A DNA stretch of 64,000 nt, taken from Candidatus Caccoplasma merdavium. Lineage in GTDB: Bacteria; Bacteroidota; Bacteroidia; Bacteroidales; UBA11471. Made by a program: the position numbers and the translations under genes. The notes under the pieces were generated by a model that had not been told where the DNA came from, ran no database searches, and was given only the letters and a program-made list of their open reading frames with translations. The stretch is from the NCBI GenBank assembly GCA_018715595.1, contig DVLI01000007.1, positions 1 to 64,000 on the forward strand, in the 5' to 3' direction. Of this stretch, positions 18,340-27,923 are shown in pieces (position 1 is the stretch's first letter; each line of letters opens with the position of its first letter).

Positions 18340-20730
18340 TCAGTTGCCGAAGCAGATGCGTACTTTGCCGTAAAAGGCCCGCCCGGCTTTTTGCAGACTG
18401 AAATTGTCGTACAGCCGTTCGTCGGTGAGGTTGCGGCATTCGAAGGAGAAGTTGTACCGCCCGTTCCGTAGACTGTAAGTGAGCGTCAGGTTGTGCGAGA
18501 ACTGGTCGGGCACGACGAAGTTGCTCTTTTTCCCCACGGCCTGCGAGTAGTAGGAGAAACTGTGCAGATAGAGGTTTTCGTAGGTTACCGTGAGCAGGTT
18601 GCCTTTCCCGAACAAGTCGTGCCAGTAGAGGTTGATGTCGCTGTCGGCAAAAAGATAGGGCACGTTGGGCATGCGCGAGCGGTAGGCGATGTTTTCGACC
18701 TGTTTGCCTGTGCTGCCTATTTGGTACTTCTCGTTGTCGCGCACGTCCATCTGAGTGAAGTTGCCTCCGAGACTGAGCCATTTGTCGAAACTGTACCGGG
18801 CCGAGAGGTTGACCCCTTGCGTCAGGACTTTGCCGTAGTTGATGTAGGTGGCGTTCTCTTTGCCGCCGCTCAGGTCTTGTATGTTGCGCTGAATGTAGTC
18901 GCTGGTGTTGCGGTAGACGAATCCCGCTTCGAGGTAGAGGGTGTGCATGCCGAAGGTCGGGTTGTAGCTCAGGTTGAGATTGACGTTGTGGCTCTTCTCG
19001 GGTCGCAGGGTTACTTCGCCGCTTTCCAGGTCTTCGTCGCCGAAGAGCTCTTCGATGGTGGGCAGCCGGCAGGCTCTCTCATATGAGGCTTTGGCTTGTA
19101 ACTTACTGACAATAAAATAGGTGCCGGCCACGCCATATCCCCAGCTGTTGCTGGTGCGGCTGGTGCGCACATAGTCGCTGGCGTTGTCGTCGACGGCCAT
19201 GGGGCCGGCCACCTGCTGCCGGTAATGTTTCCCGAAGAGCGACAGGTTCCAGTGTTTCGAAGGGGAGAGGCGGTAGGAGAGGCCGGCGATGTTCTTGCGG
19301 GTCTCCTTGGCGATGGCGTCGGTAGCCTCCTCTTCGGCCAGCAGCGAGGTGTTGTCACGACGGAAGGCGTTCCACACGTTGTTGAACGTGAGCAGGTGCA
19401 TCGAGCCGATGCGGTAGTTGAGTGTGAGGGTCGCGTTGCCGTTGTTGTTGTCCGAGCGGGTGTGTTGGTACGACTGCTCGCCGCGGGAGTTCATCACCTT
19501 TTTCTCACCGAGCCAGTTGTATTCGTAACGGGCGGTGTCGACGTTGAAGGTGGCATTGCGGTTGTAGTTGGCCGTGAATACGACATCGAGGCCCGGCGTG
19601 AAGAGGTCGCGCTTGCTGTATTCGAGCGAAGGCATGAACGAGTGTCCCCGGCGGTGTTTCTCGCCGAAGACGGTCTTTTGGCGCACGCCCGTCTGTATCT
19701 CCTGGTACATGTTGGAGTAGGTGAAACCGACGAGCAGTCGGTCGGCCCAGGATTTGTTTTCGACGCCGATTTTCGCCACGACGGCTTCGTTGTGGTAGGT
19801 GTCGTGAAACCGCTTCACACGTTGGGTCTTCTCGGTATCGAAGTCGGTGGTGCCGTCGTCCTTGAAATATTTTATCGGGGCGTCGACCCGGTAGTTGTTG
19901 TCGGAGTAGTTCTGGAATGCCGTGAGTTCATAGACGAAGCCGTTGTCGAGCCGTTGCCCGAAGTCGATGTGCGACTTGTGGGTGTTGAACGAGCCGTAGG
20001 AGTAGGAGGCATCGACATGCCAGCGCCGGCGTTGGCGGTTGGTGACGATGTTGATGACTCCCCCCAAGGCATCGGTGCCGAACCCTACCGGCACTACCCC
20101 TTTATAAACTTCGATGCGGTCGGCAAAGTTGATGGGAATGTTGTTCAGCCCGAACGAGCTGCCCACCCCCTCTTGCGGTACGCCGTCGATGAATACCTTG
20201 ACGTGTTTCCCGCTGAACCCGTCGAGCGTGATGGCGGTACTCGACCCCACGCCGCCCGATTCGCGCACCTTCACGCCGGGTACTTTGGCCAGCGTGCCGG
20301 CCAGGTCGCGGGTCGTGTTGTGCAGCCCCTTGGCGTCGATGGCCACGGCGTTGTAGGCCGAGCGGTTGATGCGGCTCACCCCGTTGGTGCCGGTTACGGC
20401 AACTTCGCGCAACGCCTTGACTTCGGGCTCGACGACGATGTCGAGTTTTACCCTCTTTCCATCGACGATTTCGACCTCCCGCTCTACTGTCTTGTAGCCG
20501 AGTGCGGTGACAATCAGCGTGTATTTCCCGACCGGCGCTTTGATGCGGAAAATCCCCTCTTTGTCGGTTTGGCTGCCACGGCCAGAGCCTTTGAGGTGGG
20601 CGGTGGCAAAGGTGACGGCTTCGTTGCCGCGGGTGACGACGCGCCCCGAGAGCATTCCTTTTATTTCGCAGAAAACAGGTGTGGTGGCTAAAAAAAAGAA
20701 AAAGAGAAAACAGAGTTTTTTTGCCTTCAT
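18340..20730 (-). CDS. TonB-dependent outer-membrane receptor (XusA-like)
   Basis: The 796-residue receptor starts at the ATG at 20730 (the TTG two codons upstream is less likely). It has a signal peptide ending near FC at residue 21, a carboxypeptidase-regulatory-like domain (residues about 25-105, ITLIVTALGYKTV region), a TonB plug (AGTLAKVPGVKVRESGGVGS), and a 22-strand barrel ending in KVRICFGN. It is not a SusC: there is no SusD partner and it is shorter. Together with the DUF4374 lipoprotein and PepSY protein downstream it forms a XusABC-like operon, predicted to import an iron-siderophore complex. No Fur box was recognisable upstream. Confidence 0.93.
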   Translation of the reverse strand: MKAKKLCFLFFFFLATTPVFCEIKGMLSGRVVTRGNEAVTFATAHLKGSGRGSQTDKEGIFRIKAPVGKYTLIVTALGYKTVEREVEIVDGKRVKLDIVVEPEVKALREVAVTGTNGVSRINRSAYNAVAIDAKGLHNTTRDLAGTLAKVPGVKVRESGGVGSSTAITLDGFSGKHVKVFIDGVPQEGVGSSFGLNNIPINFADRIEVYKGVVPVGFGTDALGGVINIVTNRQRRRWHVDASYSYGSFNTHKSHIDFGQRLDNGFVYELTAFQNYSDNNYRVDAPIKYFKDDGTTDFDTEKTQRVKRFHDTYHNEAVVAKIGVENKSWADRLLVGFTYSNMYQEIQTGVRQKTVFGEKHRRGHSFMPSLEYSKRDLFTPGLDVVFTANYNRNATFNVDTARYEYNWLGEKKVMNSRGEQSYQHTRSDNNNGNATLTLNYRIGSMHLLTFNNVWNAFRRDNTSLLAEEEATDAIAKETRKNIAGLSYRLSPSKHWNLSLFGKHYRQQVAGPMAVDDNASDYVRTSRTSNSWGYGVAGTYFIVSKLQAKASYERACRLPTIEELFGDEDLESGEVTLRPEKSHNVNLNLSYNPTFGMHTLYLEAGFVYRNTSDYIQRNIQDLSGGKENATYINYGKVLTQGVNLSARYSFDKWLSLGGNFTQMDVRDNEKYQIGSTGKQVENIAYRSRMPNVPYLFADSDINLYWHDLFGKGNLLTVTYENLYLHSFSYYSQAVGKKSNFVVPDQFSHNLTLTYSLRNGRYNFSFECRNLTDERLYDNFSLQKAGRAFYGKVRICFGN

Positions 20731-20860
20731 TTGCAATGATATAATCTTGTAAAAATCACTGCAAATTTCTGTATTATGCCCTGCTGCGACAATACCGAAA
20801 AAAGGGGGTTTCTTGTCGTGCGGCTACCTCTATTTTATGAAAGGCAGGTGAACGACCGTA

Positions 20861-20895
20861 ATAAAAAATCCCGGCACATTTCTGTGTCGGGATTT
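20861..20895 (-). terminator. Intrinsic terminator of the sdh operon
   Basis: AAATCCCGGCAC (20866-20877) pairs with GTGTCGGGATTT (20884-20895) with one wobble. On the minus strand the stem is followed by TTTTTAT. It lies 47 bases past the sdhB stop and closes the sdhCAB unit before the divergent-free gap upstream of the TonB receptor. Confidence 0.85.
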
Positions 20896-20942
20896 AAGAC
20901 GTATGTTTGGCGGAGAGCAGAGCGCTTGTCCGCGCGGAGAAA

Positions 20943-21698
20943 TTAGTCTTTCAGTTTGGCCTTGATAAACTCGCGGTTGAGGCGGGCGATGTTGGTAATC
21001 GAGATGTTTTTGGGGCATTCGGCTTCGCAGGCGCCGGTGTTGGTGCAGTTGCCAAATCCCAGTTCGTCCATCTTCGAGAGCATGGCCTTGGCGCGGCGGG
21101 CGGCTTCGATGCGGCCTTGGGGCAGCAGGGCGAGCTGGCTCACCTTGGCCGAGACGAAGAGCATGGCCGAGCCGTTTTTGCAGGCGGCTACGCAGGCTCC
21201 GCAACCGATGCAGGTAGCGGCGTCCATGGCCTCATCGGCGTTGGCTTTGGGAATGGGTATGGCATTGGCATCGGGAACACCGCCGGTGTTGACCGAGATG
21301 TAACCGCCGGCTTGCATGATTTTGTCGAAGGCGCTGCGGTCGACCATCAGGTCGCGAATGACCGGGAACCCGGCCGAACGCCACGGCTCTACCGTGATGA
21401 CATCGCCGTCGTTGAACTTACGCATGTGCAGCTGGCAGGTCGTTACATCTTCGTCGGGCCCGTGGGGGTGTCCGTTGATGTAGAGCGAGCACATGCCGCA
21501 GATACCTTCGCGGCAGTCGTGGTCGAAAACGACGGGGTCTTCACCGTTGTTGATGAGTTGTTCGTTGAGAACGTCGAGCATTTCGAGGAACGAACTCTCG
21601 GTGGAGATGTTTTGGAGCGAATACTCTTTGAAAGCGCCTTTTTCTTTGGGGCCTTTCTGACGCCAGATTCGGAGCGTTATGTTGATATTTTTTTCCAT
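20943..21698 (-). CDS. sdhB: Succinate dehydrogenase/fumarate reductase iron-sulfur subunit
   Basis: The 251-residue subunit carries electrons between the flavoprotein and the membrane quinone site. The N-terminal ferredoxin-like domain holds the 2Fe-2S ligands (CREGICGMC and the later C in TTCQLH) and the C-terminal half holds the cluster motifs [12 protein letters not shown] and [13 protein letters not shown]. It is the last gene of sdhC-sdhA-sdhB, starting 18 bases after sdhA. In anaerobic Bacteroidales the complex mainly runs as fumarate reductase with menaquinol, which gives succinate; direction cannot be decided from sequence. Confidence 0.97.
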   Translation of the reverse strand: MEKNINITLRIWRQKGPKEKGAFKEYSLQNISTESSFLEMLDVLNEQLINNGEDPVVFDHDCREGICGMCSLYINGHPHGPDEDVTTCQLHMRKFNDGDVITVEPWRSAGFPVIRDLMVDRSAFDKIMQAGGYISVNTGGVPDANAIPIPKANADEAMDAATCIGCGACVAACKNGSAMLFVSAKVSQLALLPQGRIEAARRAKAMLSKMDELGFGNCTNTGACEAECPKNISITNIARLNREFIKAKLKD

Positions 21699-21716
21699 AA
21701 TCGTATGCCTATAAGA

Positions 21717-23741
21717 TTATTGTTTGTAATTACGTTGTTGTACCTTGATGGCTTCGTATTTCAACTCCTCTTTATACATGACGGGTTCTTTGTCGTCGCC
21801 TTGGTACTCCCAGCAACTTACATACATATATTTGTCGTCCTGACGCAGAGCCTCTCCATCGGGGGTCTGGTATTCCTCACGGAAGTGTCCGCCGCACGAC
21901 TCGTTGCGGTTGAGGGCATCGAGGGCCATGAGGTGGCCTATCTCGATGAAGTCGGCCAGACGCAGGGCTTTTTCCAGCTCGACGTTGAGCGTGTTGGCTT
22001 CGCCGGGGATATGCACGTTGGTCCAGAACTCTTTCTTCACCTCCTTGATTTTTTCAAGGGCGATTTCGAGACCCTCTTTGGTGCGGCCCATACCCACGAA
22101 TTCCCACATGATGTGGCCGAGCTCTTTGTGAATGGAGTCGACCGAACGTTTACCCTTGATGTTCATCAGTTTGGCGATGCGGGCGTTTACGTCTTTCTCG
22201 GCTTGCACAAACTCGGGTAGGCTGGTGCTGAAACGGGGCACGGTGATTTGGTCGGAGAGGTAGTTCTGTATCGTATAGGGCAATACGAAATATCCATCGG
22301 CGAGACCTTGCATCAGGGCCGATGCTCCCAGACGGTTGGCTCCGTGGTCGGAGAAGTTGGCTTCACCGATGGCGAAGAGGCCGGGAATGGAGGTGCTCAG
22401 TTCGTAATCGACCCAAATACCGCCCATCGTGTAGTGAATGGCCGGGTAGATTTTCATCGGGGTCTTATAGGGGTTCTCGTCTACGATTTTTTCGTACATC
22501 TGGAAGAGGTTGCCATAGCGGGCGCGAACCACGTCTTCACCGAGGCGTTCGATGGCCGAGGCAAAGTCGAGATATACGGCCAAGCCGGTCGAACCGATGC
22601 CGTAGCCGGCGTCGCAACGCTCTTTGGCGGCACGCGAGGCCACGTCGCGGGGCACGAGGTTACCGAAGGCCGGGTAGCGGCGCTCCAAGTAGTAGTCGCG
22701 GTCTTCTTCCTTGATGTCGGTGGGTTTCAGTTTGCCGGCGCGAATGGCTTCGGCGTCTTCTTTTTTCTTGGGTACCCAGATGCGGCCGTCGTTGCGGAGC
22801 GACTCCGACATGAGGGTGAGTTTCGACTGGAATTCGCCGTGTACGGGAATGCAGGTCGGGTGAATCTGTGCGAAGGCGGGGTTGGCGAAGTAGGCGCCTT
22901 TGCGATAGCATTGCATGGCTGCCGAGCCGTTCGAGCCCATGGCGTTGGTCGAGAGGAAGAAGGTGCGGCCGTAACCACCGGTGGCGATGACCACGGCGTG
23001 GGCGGCATAGCGCTCTATCTTACCGGTGATGAGGTTGCGGGCAATGATACCGCGGGCACGGCCGTCGATGATGACGAGGTCGAGCATTTCGTGGCGGGGG
23101 AAGAGTTTCACGGTGCCTTTCTTCACTTGGCGGCTCAATGCCGAGTAGGCGCCGAGCAACAGTTGCTGGCCGGTCTGTCCTTTGGCATAGAAAGTACGCG
23201 ACACTTGGGCACCACCGAACGAACGGTTGTCGAGCAATCCGCCGTATTCACGGGCGAAGGGTACGCCTTGTGCCACGCATTGGTCGATGATGGAGTTTGA
23301 CACTTCGGCCAGACGGTAAACGTTGGCTTCGCGGGCGCGGTAGTCGCCGCCCTTGATGGTGTCGTAGAAGAGGCGGTACACGCTGTCGCCGTCGTTCTGG
23401 TAGTTCTTGGCGGCATTGATACCTCCTTGTGCAGCGATGGAGTGGGCGCGGCGGGGAGAGTCTTGAATGCAGAAACTCAGCACGTTGAATCCCATTTCAC
23501 CGAGCGATGCGGCAGCCGATGCGCCGGCCAGGCCGGTACCTACGACGATGATGTCGAGGCGGCGTTTGTTGGCGGGGTTCACCAGTTTCTGGTGGCTTTT
23601 ATAGTTGGTCCACTTTTCGGCCAAGGGGCCTTCGGGAATTTTGGAGTCGATTTTTTTTGCAGCCGGTTGGGTTGCAGCTTGCGGGGCTTCCTGTTGGGTT
23701 TTAGCCTCCATAGCTTCGGGGGTTATATCTGTTTTAGCCAT
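21717..23741 (-). CDS. sdhA: Succinate dehydrogenase/fumarate reductase flavoprotein subunit
   Basis: The 674-residue catalytic subunit has an N-terminal tail rich in Gln, Ala and Lys (residues 1-60), the FAD dinucleotide-binding motif [17 protein letters not shown], the histidine that covalently binds FAD in [13 protein letters not shown], and the active-site region HPTCIP. The C-terminal helical domain follows the [18 protein letters not shown] segment. The ATG at 23741 was chosen over a TTG two codons upstream. It lies between sdhC and sdhB with short gaps, forming one operon driven by the promoter at 24506-24537. Confidence 0.97.
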   Translation of the reverse strand: MAKTDITPEAMEAKTQQEAPQAATQPAAKKIDSKIPEGPLAEKWTNYKSHQKLVNPANKRRLDIIVVGTGLAGASAAASLGEMGFNVLSFCIQDSPRRAHSIAAQGGINAAKNYQNDGDSVYRLFYDTIKGGDYRAREANVYRLAEVSNSIIDQCVAQGVPFAREYGGLLDNRSFGGAQVSRTFYAKGQTGQQLLLGAYSALSRQVKKGTVKLFPRHEMLDLVIIDGRARGIIARNLITGKIERYAAHAVVIATGGYGRTFFLSTNAMGSNGSAAMQCYRKGAYFANPAFAQIHPTCIPVHGEFQSKLTLMSESLRNDGRIWVPKKKEDAEAIRAGKLKPTDIKEEDRDYYLERRYPAFGNLVPRDVASRAAKERCDAGYGIGSTGLAVYLDFASAIERLGEDVVRARYGNLFQMYEKIVDENPYKTPMKIYPAIHYTMGGIWVDYELSTSIPGLFAIGEANFSDHGANRLGASALMQGLADGYFVLPYTIQNYLSDQITVPRFSTSLPEFVQAEKDVNARIAKLMNIKGKRSVDSIHKELGHIMWEFVGMGRTKEGLEIALEKIKEVKKEFWTNVHIPGEANTLNVELEKALRLADFIEIGHLMALDALNRNESCGGHFREEYQTPDGEALRQDDKYMYVSCWEYQGDDKEPVMYKEELKYEAIKVQQRNYKQ

Positions 23742-23767
23742 AGTCAATATGATTAGATGATGTTACG

Positions 23768-24430
23768 TTATGCTATGAAACCGAAATAGATGGCTACCAC
23801 AGCAAATCCGAGGCAGAGAATGGTCGTGTAGATGTTGGAGATGCATTTCCAGCGCGACAGCCAGATTTTGTTGTTCCAGCCCAGCGTCTGAATGGCGCTC
23901 CAAAAACCGTGGGTGAGGTGGAACCAGATGGCCACGAACCATACCAGGTAGATGACGGCCACGATGGGGTTGCCGAGCGTCTCGACGATGAGACCGTATC
24001 CGTCGTGGGGGTTCACTTCGGGCAGAATGCCGGTGATTTCGTTGAACTGCATTTTGAACCAGAATTGGTACAAGTGCAATGCGATGCCCAATACGACGAT
24101 GATGCCCAATACAAGCATGTTCTGGGAGGCCCATTCGACATCTTTGGGTCTTTCGGTCACTTTGTAACGGTCTTTTCCGCGGGCCCGACGGTTGATGTAG
24201 GTCAGCCACAAGGCAAAGAGAATGTGCAGTACTGCACCGGCTGCGATGACGGCGGTACCTGCCAAGGCATACCAGTTGGCTCCCAAGAATTCACACACCG
24301 CGTTGTAGCCCTCTTCCGAGAAGATGGCCACCAAGTTCATCGACATGTGGAATGTCAGGAACAAGATAAGAAAAAGACCGGTGAGGCTCATCACCACCTT
24401 TTTCCCGATTGATGAGTTTAATAACCACAT
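23768..24430 (-). CDS. sdhC: Succinate dehydrogenase/fumarate reductase cytochrome b subunit
   Basis: The 220-residue membrane anchor belongs to the single-subunit cytochrome b558 type used by Bacteroidota, epsilon and delta relatives. Five hydrophobic segments are visible, with haem-ligand candidates among the histidines in LILFLTFHMSMN, AVLHILFALW, GIALHLYQFW and FHLTHGFWSA. It anchors sdhA and sdhB to the inner membrane and exchanges electrons with menaquinone. It is the first gene of the operon, 26 bases before sdhA. The promoter lies about 75-105 bases upstream. Confidence 0.95.
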   Translation of the reverse strand: MWLLNSSIGKKVVMSLTGLFLILFLTFHMSMNLVAIFSEEGYNAVCEFLGANWYALAGTAVIAAGAVLHILFALWLTYINRRARGKDRYKVTERPKDVEWASQNMLVLGIIVVLGIALHLYQFWFKMQFNEITGILPEVNPHDGYGLIVETLGNPIVAVIYLVWFVAIWFHLTHGFWSAIQTLGWNNKIWLSRWKCISNIYTTILCLGFAVVAIYFGFIA

Positions 24431-24505
24431 AAGATTTGAGATTTTTTTTGAGTTAATATTTGTCTTATAATGTATTGCCTATTGAAAACATCTCTTTTCG
24501 GCTTG

Positions 24506-24537
24506 CAAAATTAATGGAATGTCGATATGTATGCAAA
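24506..24537 (-). promoter_or_regulatory. Promoter of sdhCAB
   Basis: Read on the minus strand, TTTG (24537-24534), a 20-base spacer and TAATTTTG (24513-24506) match the Bacteroidota primary sigma factor promoter. The sdhC ATG at 24430 lies about 70 bases beyond the predicted start of transcription. Confidence 0.8.
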
Positions 24538-24555
24538 TATTAAGGAAAAATTTCG

Positions 24556-25728
24556 CTAATCTGACCGTTGATTCCATTGCAAGGTTGCCATTACGGGGTA
24601 GTGGTCGGAGTAGCTTTTGTGTATGATGCGGCTGTCGGTCGCCCGCAGGGCGTCGTTGTGCAGAATGTGGTCGATGCGGAACCACATTCCCGACTCGTGG
24701 TAGGTGATGCCCGGGCCGAATCCCGTCGACACATACGCATCGCCGAAATCGCCGCGTATCTTGCGGTAGGCATAGGACTGGGGCGTGTCGTTGAAGTCGC
24801 CGCAGATGACGACGGCGCCCGGTATCTCCTCGGCAAACGCGCGTATGGCACGGGCTTGCTTGGCGCGCATGGCACCTGCGCGGGCCAGTTTTTTCAGGAG
24901 TTGGTTTTTGGCTTGGGGCAGGAGGTCGGTCGATTGGGTCGGGTGTTTGGCTATCTGCTCATACAGTTCCCGGTCTTTGTGTTCGAGATGGTTCGATTCG
25001 AGATGGCAGTTGATGAGCGTGAGCGGCTTCCCGTCGATGGAGAACTGGTAGAGGCAGGCCCGGTTGCTTGATTCGTCGAAAGAGATGGTCTCGACCTTCT
25101 TGATAGGGTATTTCGAGTAGCAGGCGATGCCCGTGTGGTAGAGGCTGGGTTTGTAGACGTGGTGGTAGGGGTATTCCGACAGCACCCGTTCTATGCCTCT
25201 TTGGGTGAGCTGTTGCCTTTTGGTCGGTTGGTTGCTGTATTCTTGCAGGCAGATGATATCGGCCTCGCTGTCGCGCAGCAGGTCGAGAATCGTGTTGCTC
25301 TTCCCGCCGCTGGTCGATGCGGCCTGGCCGAAACTCTGTATGTTGTAGGTGAGCAGGGTGATTCCCTCCTTGGGGCTTCCCCAGTTTATGTGCACGGGAA
25401 AGTAGTTGCGGGCCGACCCGAATGAAAGCAGCAGGAAAATCACGGGAAGAAGGGCATATTTCCGTGGACGAATGAAGAGTTGCAGCAGCAGGAGCGACAC
25501 TTCGAGGAAAAAGAATAAGGGATAGGCCAGCGTGAAGAAGAGTGCCGGTGCAAAACGGTCGGGCGGAATCAGGTCGCTGTATGCGGCTACGAGCAGCAGC
25601 CCGCCCGCGACGAGGTTGATGCTCAGAGCCAGTATCCGGTAGGCGGCCGAAAAAATCTTTACGCCCTTTTTCTTATTTTTTCCCGGCTTCGAAGAGTTGT
25701 CGTTTTTCGTCCCGTGAGAGTGATTCAT
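24556..25728 (-). CDS. Membrane-anchored endonuclease/exonuclease/phosphatase family protein
   Basis: The 390-residue protein has a basic N-terminus (residues 1-25), three hydrophobic segments between residues 28 and 108, then an endonuclease/exonuclease/phosphatase domain. Catalytic motifs of that fold are visible: TYNIQSFG, ICLQEYS (metal-binding Glu), INCHLESN (His), ICGDFNDTP (Asp/Asn) and SYSDHYPV (Asp-His). Substrate is unknown; relatives cut nucleic acids or phosphoesters, and the catalytic domain would face one side of the membrane. The ATG at 25728 overlaps the end of the upstream rhomboid gene by 56 bases; a start further in is possible. Confidence 0.88.
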   Translation of the reverse strand: MNHSHGTKNDNSSKPGKNKKKGVKIFSAAYRILALSINLVAGGLLLVAAYSDLIPPDRFAPALFFTLAYPLFFFLEVSLLLLQLFIRPRKYALLPVIFLLLSFGSARNYFPVHINWGSPKEGITLLTYNIQSFGQAASTSGGKSNTILDLLRDSEADIICLQEYSNQPTKRQQLTQRGIERVLSEYPYHHVYKPSLYHTGIACYSKYPIKKVETISFDESSNRACLYQFSIDGKPLTLINCHLESNHLEHKDRELYEQIAKHPTQSTDLLPQAKNQLLKKLARAGAMRAKQARAIRAFAEEIPGAVVICGDFNDTPQSYAYRKIRGDFGDAYVSTGFGPGITYHESGMWFRIDHILHNDALRATDSRIIHKSYSDHYPVMATLQWNQRSD

Positions 25729-26560
25729 ATCCCGATTGTTTTATTTTGTCGAGAATGCGGTCTATTTCGACCGTTTTCTCTTGCCGGCGTCGCAAATATT
25801 CTTCGTCGCTGACATTCCTTGTGCGGTTTGGGCGGCTCTTTTTGAACGGGCGGCTGCTTGGGGTTCCCGGTTTGAAGAGAAGAACAAATTGGTCGACCAT
25901 ACGGTTGAAACTTTTTGTCAAGTCGCGGCCGGTTTTGTATTGCCGGGCAAAAAGGTAGCCGAAGAGGGCGCCTCCGATGTGGGCAATGTGTCCGCCCGCA
26001 TTTTGGGACGTGATGCTCAGCAGGTCGAGCAGCACGGTGATCAGGGCAATGTATTTGAGCGAGACATTGCCCAGCAGGAACAGCCTTATTTTATAGTCGG
26101 GGGCGTAGGCCGACACGGCAAACACGACGCCCAGTACGGCGGCCGATGCGCCCAGCAGCATGCCTCGGCTGGCGGCGAAATAGGGCAGCAGGTTGTAGGC
26201 CGCCAGGTAGAGCACGGCTCCGCTCAACCCGCCCAGGATATAGACCCCGCCAAACTGCTTGGCGTTGAAAAACAGGAGGAAGAGCTGCCCGAACCAGTAG
26301 AGCCACAGCATGTTGAAGAGCAGGTGCAGCAGGTCATACTGGAAAAACATGTAGCTGATGACCGTGTAGGGCCGATGCAGCAGGAGGGTGGGGTCGGACG
26401 GCAGTTCGAGATAGGGCGCTACCGAGAACGGACTGCCCATCAAGGTGCAGATGATGTCGGAGAGCCGCACGACAAGGAACAGGCCGACGTTGATGAAGAT
26501 AAACTTTATCGGCAGTTGCCCCGTGTTGTATTTCAGGCGCAGGTCATCAAAAATACCCAT
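25673..26560 (-). CDS. Rhomboid family intramembrane serine protease (second copy)
   Basis: The 295-residue protein starts at the ATG at 26560, 14 bases inside the end of the previous rhomboid gene. Six membrane segments precede a soluble, charged C-terminal region (about residues 215-295, RRRQEKTVEIDRILDKIKQS). The catalytic dyad is serine 139 in GASAAVLG and histidine 194 in HIAHIGGALFG, with the conserved asparagine at 83 in HLLFNM. Rhomboids cut membrane helices; the substrate is unknown. The nucleophile motif reads GASA rather than the usual GxSG, as seen in some bacterial rhomboids. Confidence 0.92.
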   Translation of the reverse strand: MGIFDDLRLKYNTGQLPIKFIFINVGLFLVVRLSDIICTLMGSPFSVAPYLELPSDPTLLLHRPYTVISYMFFQYDLLHLLFNMLWLYWFGQLFLLFFNAKQFGGVYILGGLSGAVLYLAAYNLLPYFAASRGMLLGASAAVLGVVFAVSAYAPDYKIRLFLLGNVSLKYIALITVLLDLLSITSQNAGGHIAHIGGALFGYLFARQYKTGRDLTKSFNRMVDQFVLLFKPGTPSSRPFKKSRPNRTRNVSDEEYLRRRQEKTVEIDRILDKIKQSGYESLSRDEKRQLFEAGKK

Positions 26561-27257
26561 TGCGGCTGCCTCCTTTCTTGCGCCAGTAGAGAATGAGTAT
26601 GAGGCCGAAGAGCATGCCGCCCAGGTGGGCAAAGTGGGCGATGTTGTCACCGCCGCCGCTGCTGCTGCGAATACCCAGGAAGAGCTCGATGAGTCCGTAG
26701 CCGATGACGAAATATTTGGCCTTGATGGGGATAGGGATAAACATCAGGAAGAGCTCGGCGTTGGGGAACAGCATGCCGAAGGCCAGCAAAATGCCGAACA
26801 CGGCACCCGAGGCTCCGATGGTGATGATGTTGTTGAGCATCATTTGCGTGTGCTCCCAGCCGATGGCGGCTTCGGTATGGGCAATGGCTTCATGCAGGGA
26901 GAGGTACCAGGTGATTTCCTGTATCAGCCCGGCGCCGAGGCCGGTGATGATGTAAAAGACAAGGAAACGTTTCCCGCCCCACACCATTTCGAGCGTGCGG
27001 CCGAAAATGAAGACCGAGAACATGTTGAAGAATACATGCCCGAACGAATAGGGGTCGTGCATGAACATGTAGGTCACCATCTGTGCGGCGTTGAAACGTT
27101 CGGCCTGGAAGTAGTGCAGCCCCATGTATTCGACCAGGTCGATACCGAGGGTTTTCTTGAAGACAATGGTTGCCAGCCATAGCAACAAGTTGATAATAAT
27201 CAGGTTTTTGGTGACAGGCGGAATGCTGCTGAGAAAATTTGACCGGTTTTCAATCAT
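26547..27257 (-). CDS. Rhomboid family intramembrane serine protease (first copy)
   Basis: The 236-residue protein has six hydrophobic segments and no large extra domain. Catalytic residues are clear: serine 150 in GASGAVFG, histidine 211 in FAHLGGMLFG, plus the histidine 74 and asparagine 78 in GHVFFNM that form the oxyanion region. It is the first gene of a minus-strand cluster with a second, divergent rhomboid and a membrane endonuclease-fold protein, all overlapping. A CAAAAATA element at 27322-27329 reads TATTTTTG on the minus strand and may be its -7 promoter box. Confidence 0.94.
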   Translation of the reverse strand: MIENRSNFLSSIPPVTKNLIIINLLLWLATIVFKKTLGIDLVEYMGLHYFQAERFNAAQMVTYMFMHDPYSFGHVFFNMFSVFIFGRTLEMVWGGKRFLVFYIITGLGAGLIQEITWYLSLHEAIAHTEAAIGWEHTQMMLNNIITIGASGAVFGILLAFGMLFPNAELFLMFIPIPIKAKYFVIGYGLIELFLGIRSSSGGGDNIAHFAHLGGMLFGLILILYWRKKGGSRNGYF

Positions 27258-27412
27258 GTGGGTTTATTTATGGTGTGCCGAACAATAACGGCTGTTTCGG
27301 GTTGAAAAGTTTTATGCGACACAAAAATAAGGAATATTTCTTTGCCGAAAAGATAAAAAAAGGACAGAATGGGAAAAGGATAAATATTTTTGTCTTTTTT
27401 TTGACCTAAACC

Positions 27413-27443
27413 TTTGTTTTTTTGTTTTTTAATTATACATTTG
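27413..27443 (+). promoter_or_regulatory. Promoter of the HU gene
   Basis: TTTG (27413-27416), a 19-base T-rich spacer and TACATTTG (27436-27443) match the Bacteroidota promoter form. The HU ATG is at 27527, giving a leader of about 78 bases. Confidence 0.75.
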
Positions 27444-27526
27444 TCCACAAGTTGATGCTCTTTCCCCTTGTCGGGATAGAAGAAAGGAAGAAGATAAACC
27501 ATATTTTAATACTAACAATAAACATT

Positions 27527-27799
27527 ATGAACAAAACAGATTTGATTGCTGCTGTTGCAGAAAAAGCCGGCTTGGCCAAGACCGACACCAAAAAGGCGTT
27601 GGAAGCATTTGTTGCTACCGTATCGGAAGAGTTGGCAAAAGGTGAAAAAATCGCTTTGATTGGTTTCGGAACTTTCTCTGTCAGCGAGAAAAGTGCAAGA
27701 ACCGGTATCAATCCCGCTACCAAACAGACCATCACCATTCCGGCTAAGAAAGTGGTAAAATTCAAAGCCGGTGCAGAATTGGCCGACAAAGTAAAATAA
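27527..27799 (+). CDS. hup: DNA-binding protein HU
   Basis: The 90-residue protein is a complete HU-family histone-like protein. It starts MNKTDLIAAVAEKAGLAKTD, has the helical dimerisation domain to residue 45, the GFGTFSV turn, and the beta-arm with the INPATKQTI tip (Pro in the DNA-intercalating position). HU dimers bend and compact DNA. The start at 27527 was chosen because it gives the canonical HU length; the upstream open frame is the untranslated leader. It has its own promoter and a strong terminator. Confidence 0.96.
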   Translation: MNKTDLIAAVAEKAGLAKTDTKKALEAFVATVSEELAKGEKIALIGFGTFSVSEKSARTGINPATKQTITIPAKKVVKFKAGAELADKVK

Positions 27800-27820
27800 T
27801 TGTTTTACGGATTGAAAAAG

Positions 27821-27859
27821 AAAAAACCTCTTCCCCGCGGGGAAGAGGTTTTTTCTTTT
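27821..27859 (+). terminator. Bidirectional intrinsic terminator after HU
   Basis: A perfect palindrome at 27821-27854 (AAAAAACCTCTTCCCC and its complement, GC centre) is flanked by A-run on the left and T-run on the right. It serves HU on the plus strand and can also serve the S41 protease gene, which converges from the minus strand. Confidence 0.9.
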
Positions 27860-27923
27860 TTCGTGTAGCCGGGTGAGAGATAGGCCCCGACGAGCGGTAA
27901 TGGCCTGCACGTCGCGGCCGTGC

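Noticed and set aside
20731-20860. Fur box before the XusA-like receptor
   Set aside because: No convincing palindromic Fur site was visible.
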